A DNA stretch of 64,000 nucleotides from Zasmidium citrigriseum (lineage: Eukaryota; Ascomycota; Dothideomycetes; Mycosphaerellales; Mycosphaerellaceae). Shown here in pieces: positions 1-10,597 of this stretch. Every line of letters begins with the position of its first letter. Positions within the stretch are counted from its first letter, which is position 1. The stretch spans positions 620,001-684,000 of the forward strand of contig NHNW01000017.1 in assembly GCA_002786025.1 (NCBI GenBank), in the 5' to 3' direction. The position numbers were made by a program, and so were the translations under genes. The notes below the pieces were generated by a model, which did not search any database, was not told where the DNA came from, and saw only the letters and a list, made by a program, of their open reading frames with translations.

Positions 1-487
1 AGGCCATGTTTTTGGCCTGATAGACGGCGGGCGGGACGATCAGACTTTCCTTCTCGACACGCAGCTCGGCATCGTATACTGGTTGGAATGTCCCAATGGT
101 CCTAGACATCACCCTACCCGCGAGCAAGTCAAGGATGACTGCTACGATTATGCGCCTGAAGAGGAATGTGAGTGGCGCTCGGCGCCAGCCTGGTCCGTCG
201 ACGATTTCTTCGAGATGCTGAAAGATCAATACCGTTCTCTGTCGTTTGTACCGATCGATTCTCGGACAGTGTACGACGTGAATACCAAGTTCCAGCCACG
301 TTCACAAGGATTTCTAGGGGCTGCGTCGGAAGTTTTCCAGCAACACGGATGGCCTGATATGGATCGCTACCAGAAAACGAGTTGCCTGGATGCTATTCGA
401 ACGACACTTGAGGAGCGATACCCTCACATCGTCAACAGACTTGAGGATGACGACGAAGAGTCATCTGCCGATGATGAAGAAGAGTAG
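1..487 (+). CDS. 3' end of an unrecognised protein gene (5' truncated by the window)
   Basis: The frame is open from base 2 to the TAG at 485-487 and has no obvious start, so the gene begins left of the window. About 160 residues are visible. They read as a soluble globular part (a strand-like stretch containing DTQLGIVYWLECP, then a helical tail) and end in a very acidic Asp/Glu-rich tail. The first part loosely recalls SMI1/KNR4-like fungal proteins, but I cannot assign a family. The reading starting inside the window at 83 uses TTG and is not a real start. Confidence 0.6.
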   Translation, partial: GHVFGLIDGGRDDQTFLLDTQLGIVYWLECPNGPRHHPTREQVKDDCYDYAPEEECEWRSAPAWSVDDFFEMLKDQYRSLSFVPIDSRTVYDVNTKFQPRSQGFLGAASEVFQQHGWPDMDRYQKTSCLDAIRTTLEERYPHIVNRLEDDDEESSADDEEE

Positions 488-902
488 GATAGCGCAGTGG
501 CTCCAAAAGATCTCATGAACCCGCATCGAGGGATACTCAAGAAGCAGCTGAATGAGCTTGTTGCGATGCTTCCGCTTCGCAGAGTGAGAGCAAAGCATGA
601 GTCATGCTTATTGCGAACGGTATCATTTGTTTGTAGGGCAGGCAGCCTTTTCTGCGGCTGGGTTGCCCCTGACACGTGATAATCGACTAGGCTCGAAGCT
701 TCCTGCAACCTCAAAAGCTCAAGCTCAAGCCTGCTTCACTCACTTGTTCTCAAACTTCCGACCGACCACCAAACCAAACATCGAGAAACCAGCAAAGAGT
801 CGAGGACCCGACATAGTCCTGTCATCGGCATCGCACGACCAAACCTTCGTCGCTATTATTCCCGCTTCATATTTTCCGTCGTTTGTATCCGCAACAGCAA
901 CC
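488..902. other. Intergenic, 415 bp
   Basis: This lies between the 3' end of the partial gene and the first 2EXR-like gene, and should hold a terminator and the promoter of the latter. I see no coding exon, TATA box or repeat. Confidence 0.5.
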
Positions 903-1724
903 ATGACTCGTCCAAGGGCGAACCAGAGCATCGAGGTTCCCGCCGGACCGCCAGCCACACAAAATCAATGTCGACTTTTTGAGTTGGCTGCTGAAATCCG
1001 GAATAACATCTACGAACTCGTGCTTTCTGATGTCAAGCCAGACGACCAAGGCCAAATCGCAATAGTTCGAAATGAGCGGGATGAGGGACAAGATGGACCT
1101 ACCTCTTTCGAGTTGCTCGGCACATGTCGCCTTATCTATTCAGAAGCTGCCGGTAAGTTGGACATGTGCAAATGAGCGCGGTCGCTCGGGTGCCTGATCT
1201 GTTCCGTCTTTCCAATACATCACTGACTCGACCATGCAGGCATCTTTTTCGGTCTCAACAACATCCGTTTCGACTTGCACAAACACCGCTTGATTGAGGA
1301 TAACGTCCGAGACCTTCGACTTCTAAGCAAATCGAGTCGACTGCGACTTCAAGGTCTCCGCCATCTCACCCTTACTTTCGAGATCCAGAACTATCGCAGT
1401 CCCGAGGAGCTGACCATGGCACTGAAGTCCTTGCAAGGACTATCGACCTTGCGATCGTTGGTCGTCAAGGTGGAGCGGGAAAGAGGAAAGTCGGGTTCCT
1501 GGCTTCACGTTGGGGACAAGAGTCAGTCTGATTTGGAGATGGAGAAACATTTCTTGAAGCGAGCGATCCGGAATTTGGTGTCTGTCAAGGAGATCCGGTT
1601 CGAGCTTTCAGAGAACATTACCTCCCCTGACCGCGAGGTCTATCAGCGGAATCTGGATGAAGTGGCTATGGCATTGCGGAGAAGAAGACTGCCAGCTCTT
1701 GGGTCTGCGATGGCAGGCGCGTGA
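903..1724 (+). CDS. 2EXR/F-box-like fungal protein, 244 aa
   Basis: Two exons, 903-1152 and 1240-1724, joined across an 87-bp GTAAGT...CAG intron with a CTGAC branch site at about 1222. The product starts with a short polar leader and then the motif CRLFELAAEIRNNIYELVL. This is the hallmark of the large ascomycete family of 2EXR/F-box-like proteins (L-x-L-P-x-E-[IL]-R-N-x-I-Y-E). A second conserved stretch, ELLGTCRLIYSEAAGIF, spans the splice site, which supports the junction. Their biochemical role is unknown; ubiquitin-ligase adaptor is only an inference from F-box similarity. An interrupted relative lies about 200 bp downstream and a third relative at 53.5 kb. Confidence 0.75.
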
Positions 1725-1936
1725 TGGAAGACCGTAAGCGGCCTTTATCGACTCAGTGAAGTGGGAGCTTTTCTGGCTATAGCGGCGATTAAGGAATTGG
1801 ATAGTTCCTCGTTTGCATGTGAAAATCAATTGGGGCTTGGCGCTTAGCTGCTGTTTCTATGCAAGCTTTCAAGCTTTCTCCATCCGTTCTCTTCCAAACT
1901 TCCACTTGAAATATCAAACTTTCCAACACAACGACC

Positions 1937-2782
1937 ATGTCGAATGTCTTGAAGCCGGCCCACCCACAGACCCAATGTCGCCTGCTGTCGCTCGCCGACG
2001 AGATTCGCACCTACATCTACGAGCTGGTCCTGACCGTCCTGCCGAATGACGACGGTGTTGTGAAAGTCGCGAGTCTATAATCCAGAAGATTCTATGCCGA
2101 CTTCATACGCATGTACAATGCCAGTCGCAGTGTCTTTCCGAAACAGCAAAAGCCAGAACCCAATCCCGATGAGACAGTTCTCCACCTTCTCGAGACAGTT
2201 CTCCACCTTCTCGAGACAGTTCTCCACCTTCTCGAGACTTGTCGCCAAGTGTATGAAGAGGCGGCCGGCATTTTGTAAGCAAAGCCGCATTTGGTATTTT
2301 GGACATACACTGATAGATTGGTGCTATTCTTCAGCTACATCCAAAATCGGATTCAGCTGAGCGGCGGATTGAAGGACTGCGACAAGTTCGTCGATCCATT
2401 GAGTCAGGCCCGCCTCAAGAATCTTCGATTCCTCGCCATTCCCGCTGTGAACATCCAACAAGCTACCTTGATAGTCGCTTCAAGTGGAATGGCTCAGCTG
2501 TCAAACCTGGAGACGCTGGTATTGACTTCAGTGTTCTTGTGCAATGAGCAGAGCGCATACATCTCCGAAGCGGCCACGTTCACTGCGCTCTTCAAAGCTC
2601 TCGGAAACCTCGCGGGGGTGAAGCAGGTCACCATCGAAGTGGGAGGCCATAAAAGGACGAGCAGCGAACAGTACGCGAGCCAGCTGAATGCCTCGATCGC
2701 CGAGCTCCAGCTCAAAGAGACATCGTATGTCGTCGCTACCGCGCGCCGCCCCAGCCTCAAAGATGTCGGTATCGGCGGGTAG
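1937..2782 (+). pseudogene. 2EXR/F-box-like gene with an in-frame TAA (probable pseudogene)
   Basis: The ATG at 1937 opens a frame matching the upstream neighbour (CRLLSLADEIRTYIYELVL), but TAA at 2078-2080 ends it after 47 codons. The same frame then continues without further stops, through LLETCRQVYEEAAGI (compare LLGTCRLIYSEAAGI in the neighbour), across a 60-bp GTAAGC...CAG intron (2275-2334), to a TAG at 2780-2782. With exons 1937-2274 and 2335-2782 there is exactly one stop too many. I see no convincing intron that would remove it. Exon 1 also carries three exact 21-bp repeats. It is either a recently broken copy or a short truncated protein; a sequencing error cannot be excluded. Confidence 0.6.
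2171..2233 (+). repeat. Three tandem copies of a 21-bp unit
   Basis: The unit begins GAGACAGTTCTCCACC and occurs three times without a mismatch at 2171-2191, 2192-2212 and 2213-2233. A fourth partial GAGAC follows at 2234. In the 2EXR frame each unit encodes ETVLHLL. The length is a multiple of three, so copy number can change without shifting the frame. Confidence 0.95.
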
Positions 2783-3057
2783 CGCGCTCGGAGGCAGCGT
2801 TCATCAGGCAACGAGTCACGGTATCCGAGTTGCAGGTGCCAGCTCTCCAGCGAGACTGGAAGCCATTGATGGAATGTATCTTTACCGGCTTGCATGGACA
2901 GCGAAAGCCCCACCCATCGAGATCAAGCGTTCGGGAAAGTCACCTAGTTTGGACCGGCCCAAGCAGTTCTAAAGCAATTCCAAGGGTCCTTGGCCGTTGT
3001 TTCATGGATCTCGTTCCCAGTTCAGTGTCCCTTCCACCTCTTCCCACGCCGTCTCCC

Positions 3058-3777
3058 TCAAACCTCCCTCGTCGCCTTGAACCCAATATTCCCCTCCTCT
3101 TTCAATCCCCACTTATTCACCTCCTGCCCCGTAATAACCCTCCTCTGCAAATGCACCTCCACAACCTTCTTCCCCTTCTTCACCTTCGCCAACCCATCAT
3201 CATCCTTATCAAAATACAGCGCCCACTCCCCAGGTTTCTCCTCCATAGCCAAGAACCCCTCCCAATCATCAAACGTGATACAACTGTCGGTATTCTCCTC
3301 CGTCGTCCAATCGAAATCGCCCACATGGTGCTCGATACTCCCACTCCGTCCCGCATGTTTCACTTCATACGTATCCTTATCCACATAAACCCAATTCAAC
3401 ATCGGCGGATCCACGCTTATCGTCGTCACGAGGCCTCGAGTGTAGCCTCTATTATCATCTGGGTAGGCGAGATAGAAACCCGTGAAAGGGTGATGGCCCA
3501 CGACTTCGGGGAGTCTGGTTATGGAGCTCTTTGCTTCGACCCATAGTTTGCCGTCTCTTACGGTCACGATCCCTCCGTCGAGTTGCGAGCCTTTGCCTTT
3601 GCGCCATTGCGCGTCGACCCAGACGTCGACGTGGAATTTGAGCATGCGGGTCTGGTTTGAGGCGTCGGCGTTGACCTTTTTCTGTTCCGAGACGCCTTGG
3701 GCTACGCCCGTGACGACTGAGACGCCGGTGGATGTCACGATGGGCAGGGCCGTTGCTAGGCCGAAGATGGCTTCCAT
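3058..3777 (-). CDS. Conserved-looking hypothetical protein, 239 aa
   Basis: Single-exon frame from the ATG at 3777 to TGA at 3058. The N-terminus is hydrophobic (a weak signal or anchor-like segment, about residues 3-24, Ala/Val/Gly-rich). The rest is a soluble domain rich in Trp, Asp and Lys, with a mid-region HHPFTGFYLAYPDD and a C-terminal FDDWEGFLAMEEKPGEWALY. No family is recognised. An upstream ATG followed by a 39-bp GTAGGT...TAG segment (3797-3835) would extend the N-terminus in frame by 12 residues. That intron is unusually short, so the simpler start is preferred. Confidence 0.65.
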   Translation of the reverse strand: MEAIFGLATALPIVTSTGVSVVTGVAQGVSEQKKVNADASNQTRMLKFHVDVWVDAQWRKGKGSQLDGGIVTVRDGKLWVEAKSSITRLPEVVGHHPFTGFYLAYPDDNRGYTRGLVTTISVDPPMLNWVYVDKDTYEVKHAGRSGSIEHHVGDFDWTTEENTDSCITFDDWEGFLAMEEKPGEWALYFDKDDDGLAKVKKGKKVVEVHLQRRVITGQEVNKWGLKEEGNIGFKATREV

Positions 3778-4126
3778 AGTGGGCGATTTGGACAGTCTAG
3801 TGATTGTTTGTTGGTATTGATGTGAGAAGACCTACCTGTCCGCGGGCATTGTGTTTTAGAGGGCTGCGTGGAAGTTGGACAGACGTGTCGTGAATCCTGG
3901 CAGCAAAGTGCCGTCATCTCGACATCGAAATGTGGGGACGGCTTGCGCATGGTTCAAAACCTTATCGGAACTGCATGTGATCGAAAGAATGGAAGTGAGG
4001 AATTGATAGAGAGCAGATGTAGTGTATACACAGTCGCAAAATTCGGAACGGGGGGTTACTAGCACCGCCACTAGATACCGGTATTGCTGGCGACTGATCT
4101 GAGTTCCGTTTCTGGGCCTTTGGAAA
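3778..4126. other. Intergenic, about 350 bp, divergent from the 239-aa gene
   Basis: This holds the promoter of the gene at 3058-3777 and the 3' flank of the SprT-like gene. Nothing else is recognised. Reading frames on both strands here are short and lack family motifs. Confidence 0.4.
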
Positions 4127-4259
4127 TCAAATAGAGTTGCGGCGTTCATGTCTCGAGACGCTCGAGTCGCAGGCTCTGTTGCGTGGAGTCTTTCTCCGCA
4201 AACCAAAGTGCATGAGCGCATCGTCGTCTTTCGTACGCATCGTCCAGCTCCACCAACGA

Positions 4260-5180
4260 TTAGTTGACCAAGGATACAAGGACTTCGCATCTCGACGGCA
4301 TGGGATGCAAGCTGTACACACTGTCAGAATAACACAACCAGACCGATGCAGGGCAGAAGGTCATACCTCCCGCATCTAACTCCTCATACATCCCGACCAC
4401 TCTTCCGAGATCATCGGAAAACCCAACGATCGACCGTATTTCTCGTTGAATGGCTTTCATCAAATGTTGCCAAGCTCGTCCGTGGCCAGTCAGTCCCATA
4501 TTGAGCTGATAAAGCTTGCCACAGGGGCCTTTAGCGCAGCGGAGGTCGTTCCATGGCCAGCATGCGTAGTAGTCGAAGAATGCATGTCCCATCTCGTGCA
4601 ACACCACGCACAAAATCTTTCTTGAGCTGCATATTAGCGGAGCATGATTGAAGTTGAGCCAGAGAATCATTGGCCGTTGAGGGGAGGACTGCGGCTCTAG
4701 ACAACCGAGCTGATTCTTTGCGAGGTCGGCCCACCGAACTTGGATCTTCGACGAGGGTAGCTGGTCCAAAAAGAAGATGTCGCTGAAGATGTCGATGACT
4801 TCGTTGAGAGCGCTCTCGTCAAGGTTCTTAGCCGCGACAAGTTGTGAGCCATATGCCTGATACTTCTTGACCCAAGCATGCCATTTCGTGCTGTTCGCAA
4901 GAGCCCGGAGCCGTGGGACATTGGTAAACCAAGAGACTGCGAGGCAAGCGATATGCCAAGCGTCGTGCGATCTCCAAGTCAGGCCGCGGAGATGATGATA
5001 TGGTTGCAGGTCGGCTCGGTGATGTATCTTCGTGTGTAGGCTAGGCTGGCACCTTTGACAGGTGCACGTCTGCAACTTCGCAGCGTTCCGATGTTGCTCA
5101 CACAGGGCTTGTGAGGGATGCATGGTCCAGAAGAGGTGGTGGTTCCAAAGTCGTTGGTGATATTGCGTTTTCGCGCGCAT
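4260..5180 (-). CDS. SprT-like zinc metalloprotease domain protein
   Basis: The ATG at 5180 opens a 306-aa frame. Residues 195-199 are HEMGH, the zinc-binding HExxH with its catalytic Glu, followed about 40 residues on by GLTGHGRAWQHL, which supplies the third His ligand. This arrangement is typical of SprT-like proteases, the family of Wss1/Spartan. The N-terminus is Cys/His-rich (CEQH...CTCQRC) and may bind metal. The 3' end is uncertain. A 46-bp GTATGA...CAG segment (4321-4366) could be spliced out, giving a different tail (CTACIPCRR) that ends at 4127 and a 335-aa protein. The substrate is unknown; involvement in DNA-protein crosslink repair would be a guess. Confidence 0.7.
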   Translation of the reverse strand: MRAKTQYHQRLWNHHLFWTMHPSQALCEQHRNAAKLQTCTCQRCQPSLHTKIHHRADLQPYHHLRGLTWRSHDAWHIACLAVSWFTNVPRLRALANSTKWHAWVKKYQAYGSQLVAAKNLDESALNEVIDIFSDIFFLDQLPSSKIQVRWADLAKNQLGCLEPQSSPQRPMILWLNFNHAPLICSSRKILCVVLHEMGHAFFDYYACWPWNDLRCAKGPCGKLYQLNMGLTGHGRAWQHLMKAIQREIRSIVGFSDDLGRVVGMYEELDAGGMTFCPASVWLCYSDSVYSLHPMPSRCEVLVSLVN

Positions 5181-5454
5181 TCTGACTCATGCGAATATAT
5201 GAATAACTCGGTGGGTGGCGGATGCTGCTGTCGAATGTGAGAGATAGCGGCAGTAAAAGACGGCAGCTGCAGCTGCAGTTACAATAATCCTCATGGCAAG
5301 CACATGACTTGCATGTGACAATCATTCCTTCCTAGCAGCGTGCTGTCGCTGCCATCTGATTATGTTCAGTCAATAATATTCAGATGAACGACCTCTGACT
5401 GCTGCGCATGCATATATGTGCTCATCCAAACATCTCACTGACTTTTTGCCCCTC

Positions 5455-6189
5455 TCATGATGCATTATTTTGATTTGCAGGCTGAGCAGCCTCTTCGTAC
5501 AGCTCCCTCAAGCTCTTTCTCCTCATGTAAATTGCCTGATGTTCTCGCCATTGCTCTCCTTGTATGATTCTCCATGGCTTGTTCTCTGCATTCCAATCCA
5601 CGCAGCTAAGCCCAGGCAGGGGAACAGATTTGGCAAGATCCCCCTGCGCAACGCTCTTGGTATTGATCGGGAAGGGTCCATGATAGCAACCGGCGTTGAT
5701 CTGATCTCGGAAATTCACTCGTGCTGGATGGACCTGGATCTGGTAAAGGCGGGAATCCGAGAGCTCCTGAGGAGGTTGGAATTGAGACTGGGAGGATTCT
5801 GACTGAAGATCCTGCGAATTCGATATCGGCGGCTCGGACTCCTGATCGAATGGGTTATAGGATCGATTGTCGCTCGTTGATGCATCGCTTGAGGAGACCG
5901 GCGTCTGTTCTACGGGTTGAGGAGCAGGCGGTGCAGCAGTAGCTTTGCCCATGCGGAAGCGAATAGGGCTCCTCCGCAAGCTATGCTGCGCAGCATCTTC
6001 GTCTTTGAAGATGACAAGAGCGGCATTGGGAGCCGCCAAGGTGTCGTATTTGAGGTTCTTGAAATACTCGACTTCTCCGAATTGCGATATCAGGCGCAGT
6101 ATTTCTCGGGATTCGCCCAGATTCGACGGTCGAGGGACTATACGCAGATGGACCGCTCGATTGGCAGTCGACCTCATGAAGGACGCCAT
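5455..6189 (-). CDS. RRM-like fungal protein, 244 aa
   Basis: Single exon, ATG at 6189 and TGA at 5455. Residues 12-80 (HLRIVPRPSNLG, LISQFGEVEYFKNLKYD, NAALVIFKDEDAAQHSLRRS) have the beta-alpha-beta pattern of an RNA recognition motif, though without a perfect RNP-1. A low-complexity Ser/Gln/Pro linker follows, then a conserved-looking C-terminal part with YHGPFPINTKS and VPLPGLSCVDWN. The N-terminus (MASFMRSTANRAVHLR) is Arg/Ser-rich and could be a mitochondrial presequence. The role is probably RNA binding; the target is unknown. Confidence 0.72.
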   Translation of the reverse strand: MASFMRSTANRAVHLRIVPRPSNLGESREILRLISQFGEVEYFKNLKYDTLAAPNAALVIFKDEDAAQHSLRRSPIRFRMGKATAAPPAPQPVEQTPVSSSDASTSDNRSYNPFDQESEPPISNSQDLQSESSQSQFQPPQELSDSRLYQIQVHPARVNFRDQINAGCYHGPFPINTKSVAQGDLAKSVPLPGLSCVDWNAENKPWRIIQGEQWREHQAIYMRRKSLRELYEEAAQPANQNNAS

Positions 6190-7147
6190 CCGGCGATGTT
6201 GCGTTGAAAGGTTCTTGATCTGAGCAGCAATGGCGAGACATTGAAGATCGGCGCGTCGGGAAGTCGGAGCGGTACCGGCCCGCCGCCAGCGGCTCTATCC
6301 GTGATTGCCCTCGAGATGTCGCCGGCCTGAACGACTTCACTTCCTTATTTATTGCACACGAATGCAGAGTCCGCCGCAGACTGGAAGAGATCCTAGCAGA
6401 GACAATGCTAACATGGCTTCCGGTGGTACTTTGCACCGGACCGGTACCATAACATCATCGCCTTCCTTCGGCCATCGACCACACCACATTCGAGATGGAA
6501 TCACTTGGGCGCAACAAGCGAGAGTAAAGCCTTGGCACTTGACGTGATCACAAACCGACGCAGACGCAGCAATTCCGCTCTCTCGAAGCCTGATTATCAA
6601 GAAAGCCTGGAGTTCAAACTTTCCTCGCCTCCAATACGACTGCCTGTTCATCTCCCTGGAGGGATCAAGTCTTATCCATGTCCACTTAGGAAAGGACCGA
6701 ACAGCCCTGAGTGGATCCCTAGAGTCGGTGTCGAGTGTGGATCGCCAGAAGACAAGGAGTGACAAAGTGAGACAAGCAAGAAAACAAAACTTTTCATTGC
6801 TGCTACACTCTATGTCGGTGGGTCTCGCTATACTACACTGCCCCATTTCGGCAGCCGGAATTCTCCAGGAACCAATTGCAGTTTATGCTTAGTATGCTTG
6901 GGACGCATGCCAAGTTGATCGTTCTTTCGACGGACAGTTCAAGGAAACAATGGCGTCTGTGGATGAACTGTTGCGGACTGTTCCCCGAGAGACGAACACT
7001 TGTAGCGTGTGTCGTCTTTGACTGGATCCGCTATGCCTGGATAGGTCGATCGCGAGGCAGTGGAAGGACGGAAACATATAAAGGGAGTGCAACGATGATC
7101 AACTCTCTAGCACCCACCTGGAAGGCACCTTCAACTTTGTGAGAATC
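6190..7147. other. Intergenic, 958 bp, between divergent genes
   Basis: This separates the divergently transcribed RRM-like gene and the intradiol dioxygenase. A TATA box for the latter is listed separately. No other gene or repeat is seen; the open frames here lack motifs and splice signals. Confidence 0.45.
7077..7082 (+). promoter_or_regulatory. TATA box of the secreted intradiol dioxygenase gene
   Basis: TATAAA within ACATATAAAGGG, 66 bp upstream of the ATG at 7148, a normal spacing for a regulated fungal promoter. The assignment is by position and consensus only. Confidence 0.55.
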
Positions 7148-8439
7148 ATGGTTGGTACAACATTCCTCTGGACGGCAGCCTCGTGCTTGCTTTTCGGCGC
7201 TGTGCAAGGTATACTAACTCTTCCATATCCCTATACCGCTCTACTGACCAAGACACAGCCCATCCCGGCCCTCATCCGGCCCCCGACGCCTCACTCGTGG
7301 CCGTTCGCTCCGCTAAAGCCCAAAAATGTGCCTCTCAAGTCGGCGCCCTGAAGCGCTCCCGCGCTCTCCAACGCCGCAAGAAACGAGACACCACCGACTA
7401 TACGATCCATGCCCAAGCTCCCCACTACGACTTCCTCAAGAACGACACCTGTCTTCTCTTCCCTGAAACCACACAAGGACCTTACTGGTTGCCGAGAAGC
7501 GAGTTGTTGAGACAGGATATGCGCGAGGGACAGGCCGGTGTGGAAACGGAGTTGGACATTAGCTTGATCGATGTCAATACTTGTGAGCCGCTTGAGGGAG
7601 CGTTGATCAGTCTTTGGGTGAGACTCACACACACTCAAACGAGAAAGTACCCTAGACTAACAGAGACGTGAAGCACTGCAACGCCACGGGCTCGTACAGC
7701 TCCTTCGCGGAGAACGACCCAAATGTGAGCTTTGGGACGATCTACAAGCAGAAGACCGGGGAGGATTTCCACGTGGATAACACGACCGGAAGTCAGGACT
7801 TGTCGGTAAGTCTTGATCCCCTAGAATATGGCTTCTAGTTGATGCTAATGATTCTGAAACAGTTCCTCTCAACCGACAACTCAACCTGGCTACGCGGCAT
7901 GTGGCCAACCAACGCAAATGGCGCCACGTCCTTCACGACCATCTTCCCAGGCTTCTACATCGGCCGAACGATCCACATTCACATCCAGGTCCACACCAAC
8001 TGGTCTGTTACCTCCAACGGCACCATCGACACGAGCCGCGTCGTCGAGACCGGACAAATCTTCTTCGACGAGGAGACCTCCTCCACCCTCATGGCTGTCG
8101 AGCCGTATGCGCAGCATGTGGAGATTGAGAGGCTGACGAACGACGTCGATGGGATTTATGTGCAGCAGCAGATGTGTAAGTATTGCGCTTCTGAGTTGGT
8201 GGTGAGGTTGCTAACGACGAGGCCGTTCTAGCTGGCGCGATGAATTACGCAGACGTTGAGCCGTTGGATGGCGTGGATATCCGCAATGGAGTTTTGGCGT
8301 ACATTGCACTGGGAATTGATACAACAACGATTCGAAATGGGACGACGCAGGATTTCAGTAAGATGATCGGATTGCTTTCCCTTACGTTTGGTATGCTAAC
8401 TGGCGAGTAGACGGTGTCGACATCGAAGGCGAAGATTAA
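7148..8439 (+). CDS. Secreted intradiol ring-cleavage dioxygenase, 339 aa
   Basis: Six exons: 7148-7208, 7259-7617, 7674-7805, 7863-8175, 8232-8357 and 8411-8439; introns are 50-57 bp with CTAAC/CTGAC branch sites. The family's catechol dioxygenases open aromatic rings between the two hydroxyls using Fe(III) held by two Tyr and two His. Matching features are CLLFPETTQGPYW, the SLWHCNATGSY stretch formed across the second splice site, and PGFYIGRTIHIHIQVH with the Tyr and the His pair. Residues 1-21 form a signal peptide. RRKKRD at 59-64 is a Kex2-like site, so a propeptide is likely, and several N-glycosylation sequons follow. It is the extracellular subgroup, probably acting on plant or lignin-derived catechols. 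Its substrate is not known. Confidence 0.9.
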
Positions 8440-10597
8440 GTCTCAGTACATTTATGAAAGACAGGAAAGCAAGAAGACACCGATCTGAGGTATGACATAT
8501 GTTGAAGATGATACACACATCGAGCAATCACAATCACTAGCAGCCCCTGGTCATGGCCAGACTTCACACGAGCCTTCGGCATCTGCTTCTCTACTTGTCT
8601 TCGCACAGACAGGGCATGTCCTCAGAGCGGGAGTGCCCGCCGCCAGCGACTTCACATGCGATCGCCCTTTCGCCCTCAGTCTCTCTCCTGCTTGTTGAAC
8701 GACTTCACTTCTTCTCACGTCGAACTCCCACACCAGCGCAACGTCATACCATCCAACAACGCACCGGACTGTACGAACATCGTTCGGGGCCAACATCACC
8801 TGCTCCAGGCGGTCGTTCCCTGCCTTGATGGGGGCTTGTCCGGCGTCATCGCCTCAGCGTGGCGTTTCAGCGTTCGGGATGAAATGCCCCATCTCCACGG
8901 ACGCTCATGCTGTGGAATGACGTCTGCCGCATGATCATTCAACCGGGCGTCCACATGCGCTATTCACTAACGCAGAGAGTGGAGGCTGCACTTACTCGCC
9001 CAGTCGTCTTTACCCGGGGCGAGCTGACTCGAAGGCGTTTACCCAGCAGCAGGTTGTCCTGTGGCTTCCCGCGGCATCTCGTTCTGGGCATACCGCATCG
9101 CCAAACAACTACCATCAACCCTGTTCTATAGGCCTGTATGACCGCATCGCGTGTCCCACAAGACAGCCACGAAGAGGTTTTTCCGGGACGCTGCTCCAGG
9201 GACTTGACACTGTGGCTTCCCACGGTCGACGCCTCAGGCTCTCGACCTGCTCACGCCAGCATTGCATGTGGCGAATGATTGGCCACGAGAACACGACCAC
9301 AGCATATCAGGACAGCAAGGTGGCTATTCGACTAGTGGTGAACTCAATCTGCGACCACCAATGCTGTTCCAGATCGAAGACTTGGGGATCCTGGCCCAGC
9401 GGGTTGGCATTCTCCATCTGGGGAGAATCTCACACAGCCTGCCCCTCACTCCCATGTTGCCCGGTATACATCGATTGTACGGGAGGTAGCATGTCCTACA
9501 CAGCCTGACGTCGCAGTTCTCGAGGTGAGGTGGACACCCGGGTCCGTAGTGGCCGCGCAGAACTGGAGATCAAAGACGGATGTCGTGCCTTAAGCTCGAA
9601 GGAGCCGGCTCTCCGTTGCAACTCTGAAGAGAGATCGTCGGTCGGACTCTTTCTCGGATGCTCGCCCGAGCAGAATTGCGGGCCTTCTTCGATACCGTAT
9701 CTCCCGCTGACGGCAGCGCACCACGGCGCTGTTCGATCACTTGATCCAAATCGGCGAGCGTTGGATCGATGGAATAGACGCATGAGCGGCTACAGACATG
9801 TTTCATCGAACGCCGACGACCCAGATGCTGTGTCGCGAGCGTGGTTCCAGTTCACCAGCACCCAAGCGCTCGGGCAGAAGCGGGACAAGCAGCACGACAG
9901 ACTTCTTCTAGAAATTCTTCGCCTCCTGCAGGACATTTGCAACGTGCCCAATCGCCATGTGTCTAGGCTGACGGTCCCACTTATATTGCGCCGATGATTT
10001 GTTCGATCTCCTTCTGGGCCTTGCAGGGAGGTGAGCTTGGCTTGCGTGGAAGGACAAGATCGGCAACCCACGGTCTCGATCACGCCCAGCGCCCAACGGC
10101 AACGTTGCCGTCTTGCTCTCAACGGCGCATGCGCCCATGCGAACTGCCAGGGCGACGTTGCTTCTTGCCTGTGCGTCGAGCCGCCAAAGGGGGGAGATAA
10201 ACGCGCGAGAGGCGACGTCGTGCGTTGCGGCCCTACTTTTTCTGCTGAGCGGCGAAAGAAGAACTCGCGTCCTCACACCAGGATCCGTCTCGACCGTCCA
10301 CAGAGTGCCACCCCGTACACACCACCGGCGTTGTCTGGCCCGCCTTATTCCCTGAGCCTTACCAGCATGGGTCGCTCTTTTGCCGCCTAGGTCTTGTCTT
10401 GATATTACACCCGCCGGCCCGCCTTGTCGTATCTCTTGAGGTGGATCCCATCCCTCGCCTATGCGGTCTTGATTGATATACCTACTCCACGCCCGCATTG
10501 TCTCAGACAGTGCTCTATCGTCGGCTATCGACCGCCAGAATCCTTTCGGTTGCTGGTCCTTTCTCCACGGCCTGCACATCACGACACCATCTCGAAA
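8440..10597. other. Gene-poor stretch, 2.16 kb
   Basis: No exon with family motifs or credible splice sites was found. Two long frames (9530-9997 +, 9908-10582 -) are Arg/Ser-rich and look like chance open frames in GC-rich DNA. The last few hundred bases presumably form the promoter and leader of the gene at 10598. No repeats, RIP-type AT-rich DNA or transposon ends were recognised. Confidence 0.45.

Noticed and set aside
9908..10582. 224-codon minus-strand open frame
   Set aside because: Arg/Ser/Gly-rich chance composition, no motif, overlaps other frames of equal quality in GC-rich DNA.
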